From Brevundimonas nasdae (GTDB lineage: Bacteria > Pseudomonadota > Alphaproteobacteria > Caulobacterales > Caulobacteraceae): a stretch of 64,000 bases of DNA. Shown here in pieces: positions 26,413-35,902 of this stretch. The position numbers were made by a program, and so were the translations under genes. The DNA lies in NCBI RefSeq assembly GCF_016654005.1, contig NZ_JAEPWN010000011.1, positions 41,200-105,199 on the forward strand, in the 5' to 3' direction. The notes under the pieces were generated by a model. It made no database searches. It saw only the letters and a list, made by a program, of their open reading frames with translations, and was not told where the DNA came from. Within the stretch, counting starts at the first letter, position 1; every line of letters starts with the position of its first letter.

Positions 26413-27303
26413 ATGAGCGAACCGTCTGAAGCCCTGGGCTGGCGCTCGGTCGCCGATCTGGTCGGCGATCACCCCGACGCCCCCGTCGCCGTGATCGGCG
26501 CGCCGTTGAACGAGCGTTCCCTGACGCCCGGACGCTGTGATCTGGGACCAAAGGCGTTCCGGGCCGTGCTGCCGCGCCTGTCGACCTATGATGTCGAAAC
26601 CGGGCTGGAACTGGCGGTGCAGGCGCATGACGCAGGCGACGTGGCCTTGAAGGCCGTCTCGCCCGCCGACGCCTTTGAACCTGTCCGCGATGCGGTGAAG
26701 GCGCAGGCCCACCGCGCCCTGACCATCCTGATCGGAGGCAACAACGCCATCACACGTCCGGGCGCCCACGCTCTGGGATTGGATCGCGTCGGCGTCCTGA
26801 CCCTGGACGCCCATTTCGACCTGCGCGATACGGATCAGGGCCTGACCAACGGCAATCCCATACAGGCCCTTTTGGACGACGGTCTGGACGGCGCCCGCAT
26901 CAGCCAGATCGGCCTGGCCCCCTTCGCCAACACCCGCCGCGCCCACGAAAAAGCCAAGGCGGCGGGCATCAGCGTCCGCATGGCGCGCGAATGCCATGAG
27001 CGGGGTCTGGCGGTCGTGGTCGCCGAGGAGTTGGAGCGTCTGTCAGCCCTGTGCGAAGTCATCTACGTCGACTTCGACATCGATGTGATCGACCGCAGCC
27101 AATGGCCCGCCAGCCCTGGCGCCCGACCGGGCGGGGTGTCGGTGCATGACTTCTTCGACGCCGCCCGTGTCATCGGCGCCCATCCCAAGGTGCGCGTCGT
27201 TGACCTGACCGAATATGATCCGTCGTTGGAGATCGGCGACCTAAGCTCCCTGACCGTCGGGCGCTGGTTCTGTGAAATCCTGAGCGGAGTCTCCAGCCGA
27301 TGA
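26413..27303 (+). CDS. hutG: Formimidoylglutamase (arginase family)
   Basis: A ureohydrolase-fold protein of about 296 residues, predicted to split N-formimidoyl-glutamate to glutamate and formamide, the last step of this hut route. Metal motifs DAHFDLRD and DFDIDVID are present. The first metal motif, usually GGDHS in arginases, reads GGNNAIT here, with Asn where the first Mn-binding His would be. I prefer the ATG at 26413, 6 bases after AAGGA; an ATG at 26407 overlaps the hutC stop and is the alternative. Its end overlaps hutI by 4 bases (ATGA). Confidence 0.9.
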   Translation: MSEPSEALGWRSVADLVGDHPDAPVAVIGAPLNERSLTPGRCDLGPKAFRAVLPRLSTYDVETGLELAVQAHDAGDVALKAVSPADAFEPVRDAVKAQAHRALTILIGGNNAITRPGAHALGLDRVGVLTLDAHFDLRDTDQGLTNGNPIQALLDDGLDGARISQIGLAPFANTRRAHEKAKAAGISVRMARECHERGLAVVVAEELERLSALCEVIYVDFDIDVIDRSQWPASPGARPGGVSVHDFFDAARVIGAHPKVRVVDLTEYDPSLEIGDLSSLTVGRWFCEILSGVSSR

Positions 27304-28505
27304 TCCAGGCCGACCGCCTTCTGACCGACTGTCACGTCGCCACCATGACCGAGGGCGGCGTCCCCTATGGCGCGATCGAGGATGCGGCCATCCTGATCAA
27401 GGACCGCCGCATCGCCTGGGCCGGCGCCCGTGCTGACCTGCCTGTGCATGAGGCTGTGGATACCGATCGTCTGGAGGGGCGCTGGGTCACGCCGGGGCTG
27501 ATCGACTGCCACAGCCATCTGGTCTTTGGCGGCGACCGTTCGGGCGAGTTCGAGAAACGTCTGGGCGGGGCGACCTATGAAGAGATTGCGCGTTCCGGCG
27601 GGGGCATCGTCTCTTCGGTCAAGGCGACGCGTGAGGCGTCGGAGGACGAACTGTTCGCCTCGGCCATGGCCCGTCTGGAGGGGCTGAAGGCCACGGGCGT
27701 CACCACCATCGAGATCAAGTCCGGCTATGGACTGGATCATGACAGCGAACTGAAGATGCTGCGGGTCGCGCGCCGCATCGGGCGCGAGGGCGGGGTCCGC
27801 GTCCGCACCAGTTATCTGGGCCTGCACGCCACTCCGCCTGAGCATCGCTCGGACCGCGCAGCCTATGTGGACAAGGCTGTGGACGACATCCTGCCCGCCG
27901 CCCATGCCGAGGGGTTGGTCGATGCGGTGGACGCCTACTGCGAGCCCATCGCCTTCACGCAGGACGAGGTGTCGCGCCTGTTCGAAAAGGCGCAGTCGCT
28001 GAATCTGCCGGTCAAGCTGCACGCCGATCAGTTGTCGGACGGCGGTGGCGCGGCCCTGGCTGCCCGATACCAGGCCCTGTCCGCCGACCACATCGAACAT
28101 TCTACCGAGGCGGGCGTCGCCGCCATGGCCGAGGCAGGCGTGGTCGCGGTCCTCTTGCCCGGCGCCTTCCTGATGCTGCGCGAGACCAAGCTTCCGCCGG
28201 TCGATCTGTTGCGCAAGCACGGCGTGCGCATGGCCATCGCCTCCGACTGCAACCCCGGCACATCGCCGGTGGCCTCGATGACGGCGGTGCTGAACCTGGC
28301 CTGCGTCCAGTTCCGCCTGACGCCCGAAGAAGCCCTGGCCGGCGCCACGCGCGAGGCGGCGAGGGCGCTTGGCGTTCTGGACGAGGTTGGAACCATCGAA
28401 ACCGGCAAGGCTGCGGATCTGGCGGTGTGGAGCATCACCCGACCGGCCGAACTGGCTTATTGGCTGGGCAAGCCGATGTTGTATAAAAGGTATTCGCACG
28501 AATAG
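27300..28505 (+). CDS. hutI: Imidazolonepropionase
   Basis: A 401-residue metal-dependent amidohydrolase hydrolysing imidazolone-5-propionate to N-formimidoyl-glutamate. Metal-binding [12 protein letters not shown] holds the HxH motif near residue 70; [22 protein letters not shown] (His ligand) and [11 protein letters not shown] (Asp ligand) follow in order. The start codon overlaps the hutG stop (ATGA), showing tight coupling. With hutH, hutU and hutG it completes the pathway. AT-rich sequence and a pseudogene follow. Confidence 0.97.
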   Translation: MIQADRLLTDCHVATMTEGGVPYGAIEDAAILIKDRRIAWAGARADLPVHEAVDTDRLEGRWVTPGLIDCHSHLVFGGDRSGEFEKRLGGATYEEIARSGGGIVSSVKATREASEDELFASAMARLEGLKATGVTTIEIKSGYGLDHDSELKMLRVARRIGREGGVRVRTSYLGLHATPPEHRSDRAAYVDKAVDDILPAAHAEGLVDAVDAYCEPIAFTQDEVSRLFEKAQSLNLPVKLHADQLSDGGGAALAARYQALSADHIEHSTEAGVAAMAEAGVVAVLLPGAFLMLRETKLPPVDLLRKHGVRMAIASDCNPGTSPVASMTAVLNLACVQFRLTPEEALAGATREAARALGVLDEVGTIETGKAADLAVWSITRPAELAYWLGKPMLYKRYSHE

Positions 28506-28541
28506 GTTGCATTTTAGATCTGGTAACTACAGATTGTTTTC

Positions 28542-30710
28542 ATGTCGGGAAAGCAATCTATGGATGTCGAAGCCTTCATCGATCATTGGTCCGTCGCGCC
28601 CATCAGCGAGCGTGCGCACTATCAGACATTCATCATCCAGCTTTGTCGGTTGATCGGTGCGCCGGCGCCGGATGACGAGCGCGCCGGGGATCTGGACTAC
28701 TGTTTTGAGCGGCCCGTTCGCTTTGAGCATGACGACGGATCCGCCCAGCCTGGCTATATCGATTGCGCCAAGCGCGGTTGCTTCGTGCTGGAGGCGAAAC
28801 AGTCACGAAAGCGACGCGACGGCGGCCCTCTGGATCAGGTCGTCCAGCTTTCATTGATGTCCAAAAGAAAGCCAAAGCCTCAAAGTGAAACCACCGCAGA
28901 GGGTTTCATGCGGGCCGCTAAACGGCAGGCTGAAAACTACGCCAAGGCGCTGGATGAATGGCCGCCGTTTCTGGTGCTGGTAGATGTCGGGCGGTCGATT
29001 GAACTCTGGTCCGACTTCGCCAGACAGGGAAATATCTACGCCCCGTTCCCCAGTCGGACGACTCATAAAATTACGCTGGACCAACTGCGGTCTGCGGAAG
29101 TGCGTGAACGGCTTCGCCGCGTGTGGACCGAGCCCATGTCCCTTGATCCGGCGGCGAAATCGCTTGAGGTAACGACGGCTATCGCCACCCGCCTGGCCTG
29201 GACCGTTCGTTCGATCAACACGCGACTTCAGGTCGGGCTCGACCGCGTTCAACGCGCCGCGCAGTCGGACAAGACAGCTCTCTTTGTGATGCAGTGCATC
29301 TTCGCCATGTTCGCGGACAGCGTCGAACTGATCGAACGGCGCAGTTTTCTTGAGCTGCTGAAAAGCTATCGAGGGCAGATCCGAAATGAAGCCGAACTGA
29401 CGTTTGAGGAGCGCCACGGCGTGATTGACGCCGACCTGAAGTTGGACAGTCGCCTGACTCGCCTCATCCCCCTGAAAGCAAATGCACTGCTGGCGCATTG
29501 AGGGGTTCAACTGAAGGGCGGCGGGTTCCTGGTGACTGCGGAAAAGGCTCTCGCCCTTTCAGCCGGTTCCGAACCAGGTGCGCCGTCGCCTTTTCTGGAC
29601 TATCGCAACGGTCGCGACTTGGCCGATCATTCGCGCGGACTGAAGGTGATCGACTTTTTCGGCTGGGAGGAGGGTGAGGTTCGACGCCAGCATCCGCTGA
29701 TCTATCAGCATCTTCTGGAAACGGTGAAGCCGGAGCGTGATCGCAATAACCGCGCGACCTACCGCGACAACTGGTGGATTTTCGGTGAGCCGCGGCGTGA
29801 ACTGCGCGCGGCGGCGCAGGGTCTGGACCGATACATCGTCACGATCGAGACGGCGAAGCATCGTTGGTTCCGCTTTATGGACGGCGCGGTTGCGGCCGAT
29901 AACAAACTGGTCGTCATCGCCAGCGACGACCCGATGCATCTGGGCGTCTTGTCTTCCCGCCAGCATCGCGCCTGGTTCGCCGCCAATGCAGGACGCATCG
30001 GCGAGTACGAGCGGGAAGCCGTCTATGTGAAGGGCAGTTGTTTCGACGCATTCCCGTTCCCAGACTTGAATGGCTGCAGGGCCGCTGAGATCGCAGCCCT
30101 GGCCGAAGAGGTTGATGAACTGAGGGCGCGTGTTTTGGCCCGCCATCCTTCGCTGACAATGACAGGCCTGTACAATGCGCGAGCAAAGCTCAACCACGGC
30201 GTGGTTCTGACTGAAGCGGAGCAGGAGGTTCACGAAATGGGCTGCATCGGCGTGTTGGACTATCTGCACCAGCGCCTCGATCAGGCCGTGGCGGCGGCCT
30301 ACGGCTGGCCGAATGACCTTAGCGATGCGCAAATCGTCGACCGCTTGATTGTGCTGAATCAGCATCGTGCTGAACAGGAGACCTGTGGCGAAGTACGTTT
30401 CTTGAGGCCTGGCTATCAGGCCACACGCGTGACGATGACCGGACGCCCACGCACGGCCGAAATCAACCTGCCCAGCGCGCCCGTCAGGACCAACCTGTCG
30501 CTGGAGCCTGGTGAGATGGCGTCCAACCTTTTGACGATCATGCGGAAGGCGGGGGTTCCCATGCCTTCAAAGTTGCTGATCGACGAGTTCGATGGCGGCC
30601 GCGCGGCTGTGCGCCGACAGGTTGAGCAAACCTTGGCCGTGCTGGCCGTGACCGGCGCGGTGCAACGGTCTGACGCAGGATGGTTTGCACCCCGCCGAAC
30701 GCCGCACTGA
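28542..30710 (+). pseudogene. Decayed MmeI-like type IIG/IIL restriction-modification gene
   Basis: Two open segments (28542-29501 and 29532-30710) lie in the same frame, separated only by a TGA at 29499-29501. The first begins MDVEAFIDHW (ATG 28560 fits the family start better than 28542) and carries a PD-(D/E)xK nuclease pattern, ID..(9)..LEAK near 28750-28800. The second matches the C-terminal specificity region (YRNGRDL, VIDFFGW, NNRATYRDNWWIFGEPRREL, FDAFPFPDL). Near 29380-29410 the N-terminal part jumps straight to sequence that normally follows the methyltransferase core; no NPPY or SAM motif exists. The stop falls where homologues have ...LA.RGV.L.G.GF, consistent with CGA changed to TGA. 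Best read as a dead gene, though the N-terminal fragment could still be translated. Confidence 0.85.
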
Positions 30711-30714
30711 CTGA

Positions 30715-31092
30715 TCAGACGTCTGCGACGCCCATGGCCTTCATCAGGGCGTCGCGGACGGCGGCCTCTGTGAAGGGTTTCTGGATGGTGATGGCGCCGC
30801 GCCATTCGTCGGGCAGGCCGCCTTCGCCGTATCCGGTGGAGAAGACGAAGGGCACGCCGCGTTCTTTCAGGGCGGCGGCGACGGGGAAGACCTGACGACC
30901 GGCGACATTCACGTCCAGCAGGGCTGCGTCCAGATCGACGGTGTCGCGGGCCATCGCCTCACCCTCGTCGATGTTGGACGCCGGACCGACAGGCGTGCAG
31001 CCCATGTCTTCAAGGATGGTTTCCAGCAGCATGGCGACGAGGGACTCGTCCTCCACCACCAGCACGCGTCGGCCATTCAGTGCTTGGGTCAT
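30715..31092 (-). CDS. Single-domain response regulator (CheY-like receiver)
   Basis: A 125-residue receiver domain only, with no output domain. Acidic pair Glu-Asp at 14-15 (VVEDES), phospho-acceptor Asp at 60 (LLDVNVAG), the Ser/Thr switch in FSTGY near 85-88 and Lys in KPF near 105 are all present. Similar receivers belong to alphaproteobacterial HWE/HisKA2 kinase systems. No kinase is adjacent. It converges on the restriction pseudogene with 4 bases between. Confidence 0.93.
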   Translation of the reverse strand: MTQALNGRRVLVVEDESLVAMLLETILEDMGCTPVGPASNIDEGEAMARDTVDLDAALLDVNVAGRQVFPVAAALKERGVPFVFSTGYGEGGLPDEWRGAITIQKPFTEAAVRDALMKAMGVADV

Positions 31093-31300
31093 TCGACGCC
31101 TGTTCTGTCGCGTGGAACAGTTCGCTCCACGACCAATCCGGTAGGGGGTAAACCAGAACGCTGAAATTCGCCAGCCAAGGGCGAAAGTTTCGGACGATCA
31201 AACTGTTCGATGGGCGGCATCCGCGTCGTTCAAGCCGTTCGCTCCATGCCGCTGCGGTCGACGCCGGTGTTCGGCTGCAAGAATTTTGAACTGCGCTCCT

Positions 31301-31323
31301 GCCAAGCTTGGCCTGCCGGCAGG
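31301..31323. promoter_or_regulatory. Two back-to-back palindromes before the carboxylesterase gene
   Basis: GCCAAGCTTGGC (31301-31312) and CCTGCCGGCAGG (31312-31323) are both perfect 12-bp palindromes sharing one base, 18 bases upstream of the carboxylesterase ATG. They could be operators or a leader hairpin. No regulator is adjacent apart from the receiver protein, which has no DNA-binding domain. Confidence 0.35.
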
Positions 31324-31341
31324 ATTTGCTAATCAGCGCGG

Positions 31342-32889
31342 ATGACAATCGCCGGCATCTTCGCCACCCTCTCCCTCATGATGGCGCCCACAGCCGAGCA
31401 GCCCGTAGTTCAGATCCAGCAGGGCGCCCTCATGGGCCGTGCGGATGCTGAAGTGGCCAGTTTCAAGAACATTCCTTACGCCGCATCGCCTGCGGGGGCG
31501 CGTCGTTGGCGGCCGCCCGGTTCTGCGCCCAGATGGCGGGGCGAGCGCGACGCCTCGACCTATGGGCCCCTGTGCATCCAGCCTCCACCCAGCGGTGATC
31601 CGGGCGTCGGTCCTCTGCCGATGAGCGAGGACTGCCTGAACCTGAATGTCTGGCGACCTGTGACAGCGACGGAGCCTGCGCCGGTCATGGTGTGGATCCA
31701 CGGCGGCGCCCTGAACAATGGTTCGGGCACGGCGGCCTTGTATGACGGGTCGCATCTGGCCCGCGACGGCGTGGTCGTGGTGACGTTGAACTATCGGCTG
31801 GGCCGACTGGGCTTCTTTGATCACCCCCTTTTGGCGGCGGAGCGCCCGGCGGGCGAGGCGGGTGGCAACTACGGCCTGATGGACGTCATCGCGGCCCTGA
31901 AGTGGGTGCGGGGCAATATCGCGGCCTTCGGCGGCGATCCGGCCAATGTGACCATTTTCGGCGAGTCGGCGGGCGGCGCCATCGTCACCCGCCTGATGAT
32001 CTCGCCCCCCGCACGCGGCCTGTTCGACAAGGCCGTGATCCAGTCGGGACTGGGGCGCGAGTTCCAGACCCCGTTGAACGCCAAGGATGTGCGCGGCCTG
32101 CCGTCCGCCCGTGAACGGGGCGAGGCCTGGGCGCTGGGCGCCGGACTTCGCACCGCCGCCGATCTGCGCGCCGCACCGGCCCAAGTCTTCCTGACCCCTT
32201 CGCCCGTTTTCGCCAATGGCGACCTGACCCTGATCGACGGCAAGATCGTGCCCTCGACCATCGAGGCGGCGTTCAAGGCGGGGCGTCAGGCGCCTGTGCC
32301 CATGATGATCGGCTCCAACAGCGCCGAGTTCTGGTGGATGCGGCCCACCGACCGGAACGGCTATGGCATGATCGACGACGACACGACCTGGCTGGAGCGC
32401 GCCTCGCTGGTCGCCGCCTATGGCGGACAGGACGGGTTCGACAAGGGTTTCATCACCGACGCCGTATTCTCCGAACCCGCGCGGATGCTGGCGCGGCTGC
32501 ATTCGGCGGCGGGCAGGGAAGCCTATCTGTATCGTTTCGACGTCACCTCGCCGGACAATCCGGAACCGCACGGCGGGGCGTCGCACGCCATTGAGCGGCC
32601 CTATGTGTTCGGAGCCCTGTCGAAGCTGCCTTATCCCGTCACGGAGGTCGACCGGAACGCGTCCGAAGCGATGATGGCCTATTGGACTGCCTTTGCGCGC
32701 TCGGGCGATCCCAATGGCGTGGGACGTCCCGAGTGGCCCAGGGCGCGGGGCGGGGACACCCAGTTGATGATGTTCAGCAACGAGGGCCCAGAGGCCATGC
32801 CTGTGCCGGACACGGCCAAGCTGGACCTGATCGAGCGGTTCCGCGAGCGGCCGCGCACGCCGCCGCCCGTGGTGACCATACGGCGTTGA
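31342..32889 (+). CDS. Type B carboxylesterase/lipase
   Basis: A 515-residue alpha/beta hydrolase of the carboxylesterase type B family. A short hydrophobic N-terminus (IAGIFATLSLMMAP) could be a signal peptide. Family signatures are EDCLNLNVWRP, VWIHGGALNNGSG (oxyanion hole), NYRLGRLGFFDHP and the nucleophile motif TIFGESAGG with Ser at 209. GSNSAEFWW and PEPHGGASHAIERPYVFG supply the acid and His region. Likely hydrolyses carboxylic esters outside the cytoplasm; the substrate is unknown. It converges on gor with 5 bases between stops. Confidence 0.92.
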   Translation: MTIAGIFATLSLMMAPTAEQPVVQIQQGALMGRADAEVASFKNIPYAASPAGARRWRPPGSAPRWRGERDASTYGPLCIQPPPSGDPGVGPLPMSEDCLNLNVWRPVTATEPAPVMVWIHGGALNNGSGTAALYDGSHLARDGVVVVTLNYRLGRLGFFDHPLLAAERPAGEAGGNYGLMDVIAALKWVRGNIAAFGGDPANVTIFGESAGGAIVTRLMISPPARGLFDKAVIQSGLGREFQTPLNAKDVRGLPSARERGEAWALGAGLRTAADLRAAPAQVFLTPSPVFANGDLTLIDGKIVPSTIEAAFKAGRQAPVPMMIGSNSAEFWWMRPTDRNGYGMIDDDTTWLERASLVAAYGGQDGFDKGFITDAVFSEPARMLARLHSAAGREAYLYRFDVTSPDNPEPHGGASHAIERPYVFGALSKLPYPVTEVDRNASEAMMAYWTAFARSGDPNGVGRPEWPRARGGDTQLMMFSNEGPEAMPVPDTAKLDLIERFRERPRTPPPVVTIRR

Positions 32890-32894
32890 GGAGA

Positions 32895-34277
32895 TCAGCC
32901 TGCTGATGTGGCGCCGGACTGTTTCTCCTTCAGGGTGACCAGTTCCTCGGCCATGGTCGGGTGAACGGCGCAGGTCGCATCCCACTGCGCCTTGGTCAGG
33001 CCCGCCTTCACGGCGATGGCGGCCAGCTGGATCATTTCGGGGCTTTCCGGGCCGACGATGTGGACGCCGACGACGCGCTGGCTGTCGGCGTCGACCACCA
33101 GCTTCATCAGCACCCGCTCGTCCGAGCCGGTGAAGGCGTATTTCATCGGGCGGAAGCGGGTGACATAGACATCAACGCCGTTCGAGCAGGACCGGCGGGC
33201 CTCGGCCTCGGTCAGGCCGACCACGCCGACGGGGGGCTGGCTGAAGACGCCGGTGGCCACGGCCTCGTAGTCGAAGTGCTGGGGATTGTCGCGGAAGACG
33301 GTCTGGTGGAAGGCGACGGCCTCGCGGATCGCCACGGGCGTCAGGTTCATCCGATCCGTCACATCGCCGATGGCCCAGATGTTTTGCGCCGTCGTCTTTG
33401 AATAGGGATCGACCTTGATCGCGCCCTCGTCGTTCAGTTCGACCCCGGCCTGCTCCAGGCCCAGTTCTTTGACGTAGGGAATGCGGCCGGTGGCGAACAT
33501 GACCACGTCCGTCTCCAGCTTCATGCCGTTTTCCAGGTGGTTCACCAGGCCGGTCTCGGTCTTTTCGATCGACTGGTGCTGGCAACCCAGGATGACCTTG
33601 ATGCCGCGTTTCTCGATTTCCGCCGCCAGATGGGCGCGCACGTCGTCGTCAAAGCCGCGCAGGATGTTGGGCCCGCGATAGATCAGGGTCGTCTCGACGC
33701 CCAGACCGGCGAAGATGCCGGCGAACTCCACCGCGATATAGCCGCCGCCCGCAATCAGGATGCGTTTGGGCAGTTCGGGCAGGTGGAAGGCTTCCTCGGA
33801 CGTGATGGCGTGTTCGATGCCGGGCAGGTTTTCCGGCTTCCACGGGCGGCCGCCGGTGGCGATCAGGATTTTCTCGGCGGTGATGGTGCGGTTCTTGCCG
33901 ATGATTTCGACGGTGTGGGCGTCCTTCAGCACCGCGCGGCCGTGGACCAGTTCGACGCCCGCCTTGCCCAGGTTGGCGGCGTAGATGCCGGACAGGCGGG
34001 CGATCTCGACATCCTTGGCCTCAAGGAATTTGGGCCAGTCGAACCGGGCGTTGTCGAACGACCAGCCATAGCCCTCGGCGATCTCCAGAGCGTGGCTGAC
34101 CTCGGAGGCCATGACCATGAACTTCTTGGGCACGCAGCCGCGGATCACGCATGTGCCGCCGACGCGGTATTCCTCGGCCACCGCCACCTTTTTGCCGTCC
34201 AGCGCCGTCAGCCGCGCCGCCCGCACCCCGCCCGAACCGGCGCCGATGACAAAGAGGTCGTAGTCGTAGGTGGTCAT
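32895..34277 (-). CDS. gor: Glutathione-disulfide reductase
   Basis: A 460-residue flavoprotein disulfide reductase. N-terminal FAD motif VIGAGSGGVRAAR, redox-active CVIRGCVPKK (Cys-x4-Cys), NADP-binding GGGYIAVEFAGIFAGLG, and a C-terminal CAVHPTMAEE with the catalytic His-Glu pair identify glutathione reductase rather than lipoamide dehydrogenase. Keeps glutathione reduced in the cytoplasm. The ATG at 34277 follows GGAGC and gives the family start TTYDYDLFVIG; an ATG five codons earlier is possible. rpiA lies upstream on the same strand after about 130 bases. Confidence 0.95.
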   Translation of the reverse strand: MTTYDYDLFVIGAGSGGVRAARLTALDGKKVAVAEEYRVGGTCVIRGCVPKKFMVMASEVSHALEIAEGYGWSFDNARFDWPKFLEAKDVEIARLSGIYAANLGKAGVELVHGRAVLKDAHTVEIIGKNRTITAEKILIATGGRPWKPENLPGIEHAITSEEAFHLPELPKRILIAGGGYIAVEFAGIFAGLGVETTLIYRGPNILRGFDDDVRAHLAAEIEKRGIKVILGCQHQSIEKTETGLVNHLENGMKLETDVVMFATGRIPYVKELGLEQAGVELNDEGAIKVDPYSKTTAQNIWAIGDVTDRMNLTPVAIREAVAFHQTVFRDNPQHFDYEAVATGVFSQPPVGVVGLTEAEARRSCSNGVDVYVTRFRPMKYAFTGSDERVLMKLVVDADSQRVVGVHIVGPESPEMIQLAAIAVKAGLTKAQWDATCAVHPTMAEELVTLKEKQSGATSAG

Positions 34278-34410
34278 CGGGCGCTCCGGCATCGGACCCG
34301 AAAAAAGGAGTCCAATTCGTCTGAATAGTCTGAAATCCGCCGGGCCTGGCCGCAGCGCTGACCCGACTTAGGCGCCCAGGCCTGACCGGACAAGGACGAC
34401 GCGGCAAGGT

Positions 34411-35097
34411 TCAGGGCGTGATGGTCTCCACGTCGTCGTCGTGGCCGATGATGGCCAGATCGGCCAGGTCCAGGAACAGGCCATGTTCGACGACGCCGGT
34501 GATCAGCTTCAGGTCGTCGGCCAGACGCGCCGGGTCGGTGATCGCCTTGCAGGCGGCGTCATAGATCAGGTTGCCGCCATCGGTGCGGACCAGTCCACGA
34601 TCCGCCTGGCGCACGCGGGCCGGGGCGGCGATGTCGTGATCGGCCAGCACGTCGGCGATGCGGTTGCCGGTGGTCTTGTGTCCAAAGGCGACGACCTCGA
34701 TCGGCAGGGGGAAGGTCCCCAGCACGGGCACCACCTTGGCGGCGTCAGCGATGACGATGCAGCGCGCCGACGCCTCCCACACCAGCTTCTCACGCAGCAG
34801 GGCCGCCCCGCCGCCCTTGATCAGGGCCAGGCCGGGACCGATCTCGTCGGCGCCGTCGACGGTCAGGTCGATGCGCGGCGTATCCTCCAGCGTGGATAGG
34901 GTCAGGCCCAGTTCACGCGCCAGATCGGCCGTCTTTTCAGAGGTCGGCACGCAGCGCAGGCCCGACAGGTTGCGCGCCGCCAGCGCCTTGACGAACCAGG
35001 CGGCGGTCGAGCCGGTGCCCAATCCAACGATCATGCCCGCTTCGACGTGCTGGGCGGCGGCTTCGCCGGCAAGGCGTTTTTGATCATCTGCGCTCAT
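34411..35097 (-). CDS. rpiA: Ribose-5-phosphate isomerase A
   Basis: A 228-residue RpiA of the pentose phosphate pathway. Signatures: GLGTGSTAAWFVKAL (phosphate binding), TSEKTADLARELG, IDLTVDGADEIGP (catalytic Asp/Glu region), LIKGGGAALLREKLV, and the late ITGVVEHGLFLDLADLAIIG. The ATG at 35097 is preceded by GGAGCGGAC; sequence further upstream in frame has no homology look and was excluded. Confidence 0.97.
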   Translation of the reverse strand: MSADDQKRLAGEAAAQHVEAGMIVGLGTGSTAAWFVKALAARNLSGLRCVPTSEKTADLARELGLTLSTLEDTPRIDLTVDGADEIGPGLALIKGGGAALLREKLVWEASARCIVIADAAKVVPVLGTFPLPIEVVAFGHKTTGNRIADVLADHDIAAPARVRQADRGLVRTDGGNLIYDAACKAITDPARLADDLKLITGVVEHGLFLDLADLAIIGHDDDVETITP

Positions 35098-35194
35098 GTC
35101 CGCTCCATAGGGGCTGCGCGCGAAGGCGTGAAGGGGGCAGGGCTTGGGACGGGCGACATTCGTGCTATTCGCCGCCTCTAGTGAAGCGTGAGGT

Positions 35195-35896
35195 ATGCCT
35201 GTGTCATCGAAGAACCTGTTGGAAACCGCTCTGGACGCCGCCTTCACCGACCCGTCGCGGCAGGGTGGGGTGGAGACGGCCTTGCTGGCCTCTGAACTCT
35301 ATGTGTCGCCGACCGGAGGCAGACCGCCTGAGGGCGTCGTGCTGGGCCGTGACGCGCCCTTCCGCCTGAACGGCATCGTCCTGAAGGAAGGGCACAACGC
35401 TACCGCCGCCTTCACCCGGACGGAGTTCGCCACCAACCTGTTTGGCGAACCTGCCAGCATGGCCATTCGCGGCCGCCATCTGCTTGAGGCCTTCACGGGC
35501 GGCTGGATCGTGCTGAACCCCGGTCAGGAGAAGGGGCTGGTTCTGACGCCCGCCGACATCGCGGCCATTCTGGCGAGCGCAGGCAACGCCCAGCCGACCG
35601 TGGAAGATCCCAATATCGAGCTGACGACGCCCGATCCCGCGCCATCGGTTCTGGTGGCCCGAATGAAAGACGCCCTTGACCATCCTTCGATCAGCTCAGC
35701 CTGGCTGGCCAGAACGCGTGACCGCACGACCGGCGAAACGGGCTGGCGGATGGAGGTTTACGGCGATCTCGAGATTCCCGCCGTACGCAAACGCGTCGAG
35801 GCGGGCGTCGAAGGTCTGAACTTCGACGGCGAGCATCTGGACCTGCTCATTGGTCCCGCGTCCGACGCGGTCGGCGCAGGCATCAGGATCATCTGA
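35195..35896 (+). CDS. SseB family protein
   Basis: A 233-residue protein with the SseB N-terminal domain: NLLETALDAAFTDPSRQGGVETALLASELYV, then GIVLKEGHNATAAFT, FLASMAIRGRHLLEAFTG-like segments and GWIVLNPGQEKGLVLTPADIAAIL. SseB was named for enhanced serine sensitivity in E. coli; its biochemical role is unclear. The C-terminal 100 residues resemble the SseB C-terminal domain in predicted alternation of strands, but I am less sure there. It stands alone, divergent from rpiA, and converges on glmU. Confidence 0.8.
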   Translation: MPVSSKNLLETALDAAFTDPSRQGGVETALLASELYVSPTGGRPPEGVVLGRDAPFRLNGIVLKEGHNATAAFTRTEFATNLFGEPASMAIRGRHLLEAFTGGWIVLNPGQEKGLVLTPADIAAILASAGNAQPTVEDPNIELTTPDPAPSVLVARMKDALDHPSISSAWLARTRDRTTGETGWRMEVYGDLEIPAVRKRVEAGVEGLNFDGEHLDLLIGPASDAVGAGIRII

Positions 35897-35902
35897 TCCG
35901 GG

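Noticed and set aside
28506..28560. AT-rich stretch at the left edge of the restriction pseudogene as an attachment site
   Set aside because: No direct repeat partner was found at the right edge near 30710, and no tRNA or integrase is adjacent.
31333..32985. 550-codon minus-strand open frame across the carboxylesterase
   Set aside because: Shadow of a gene with the GESAGG catalytic motif; no start site or domain of its own.
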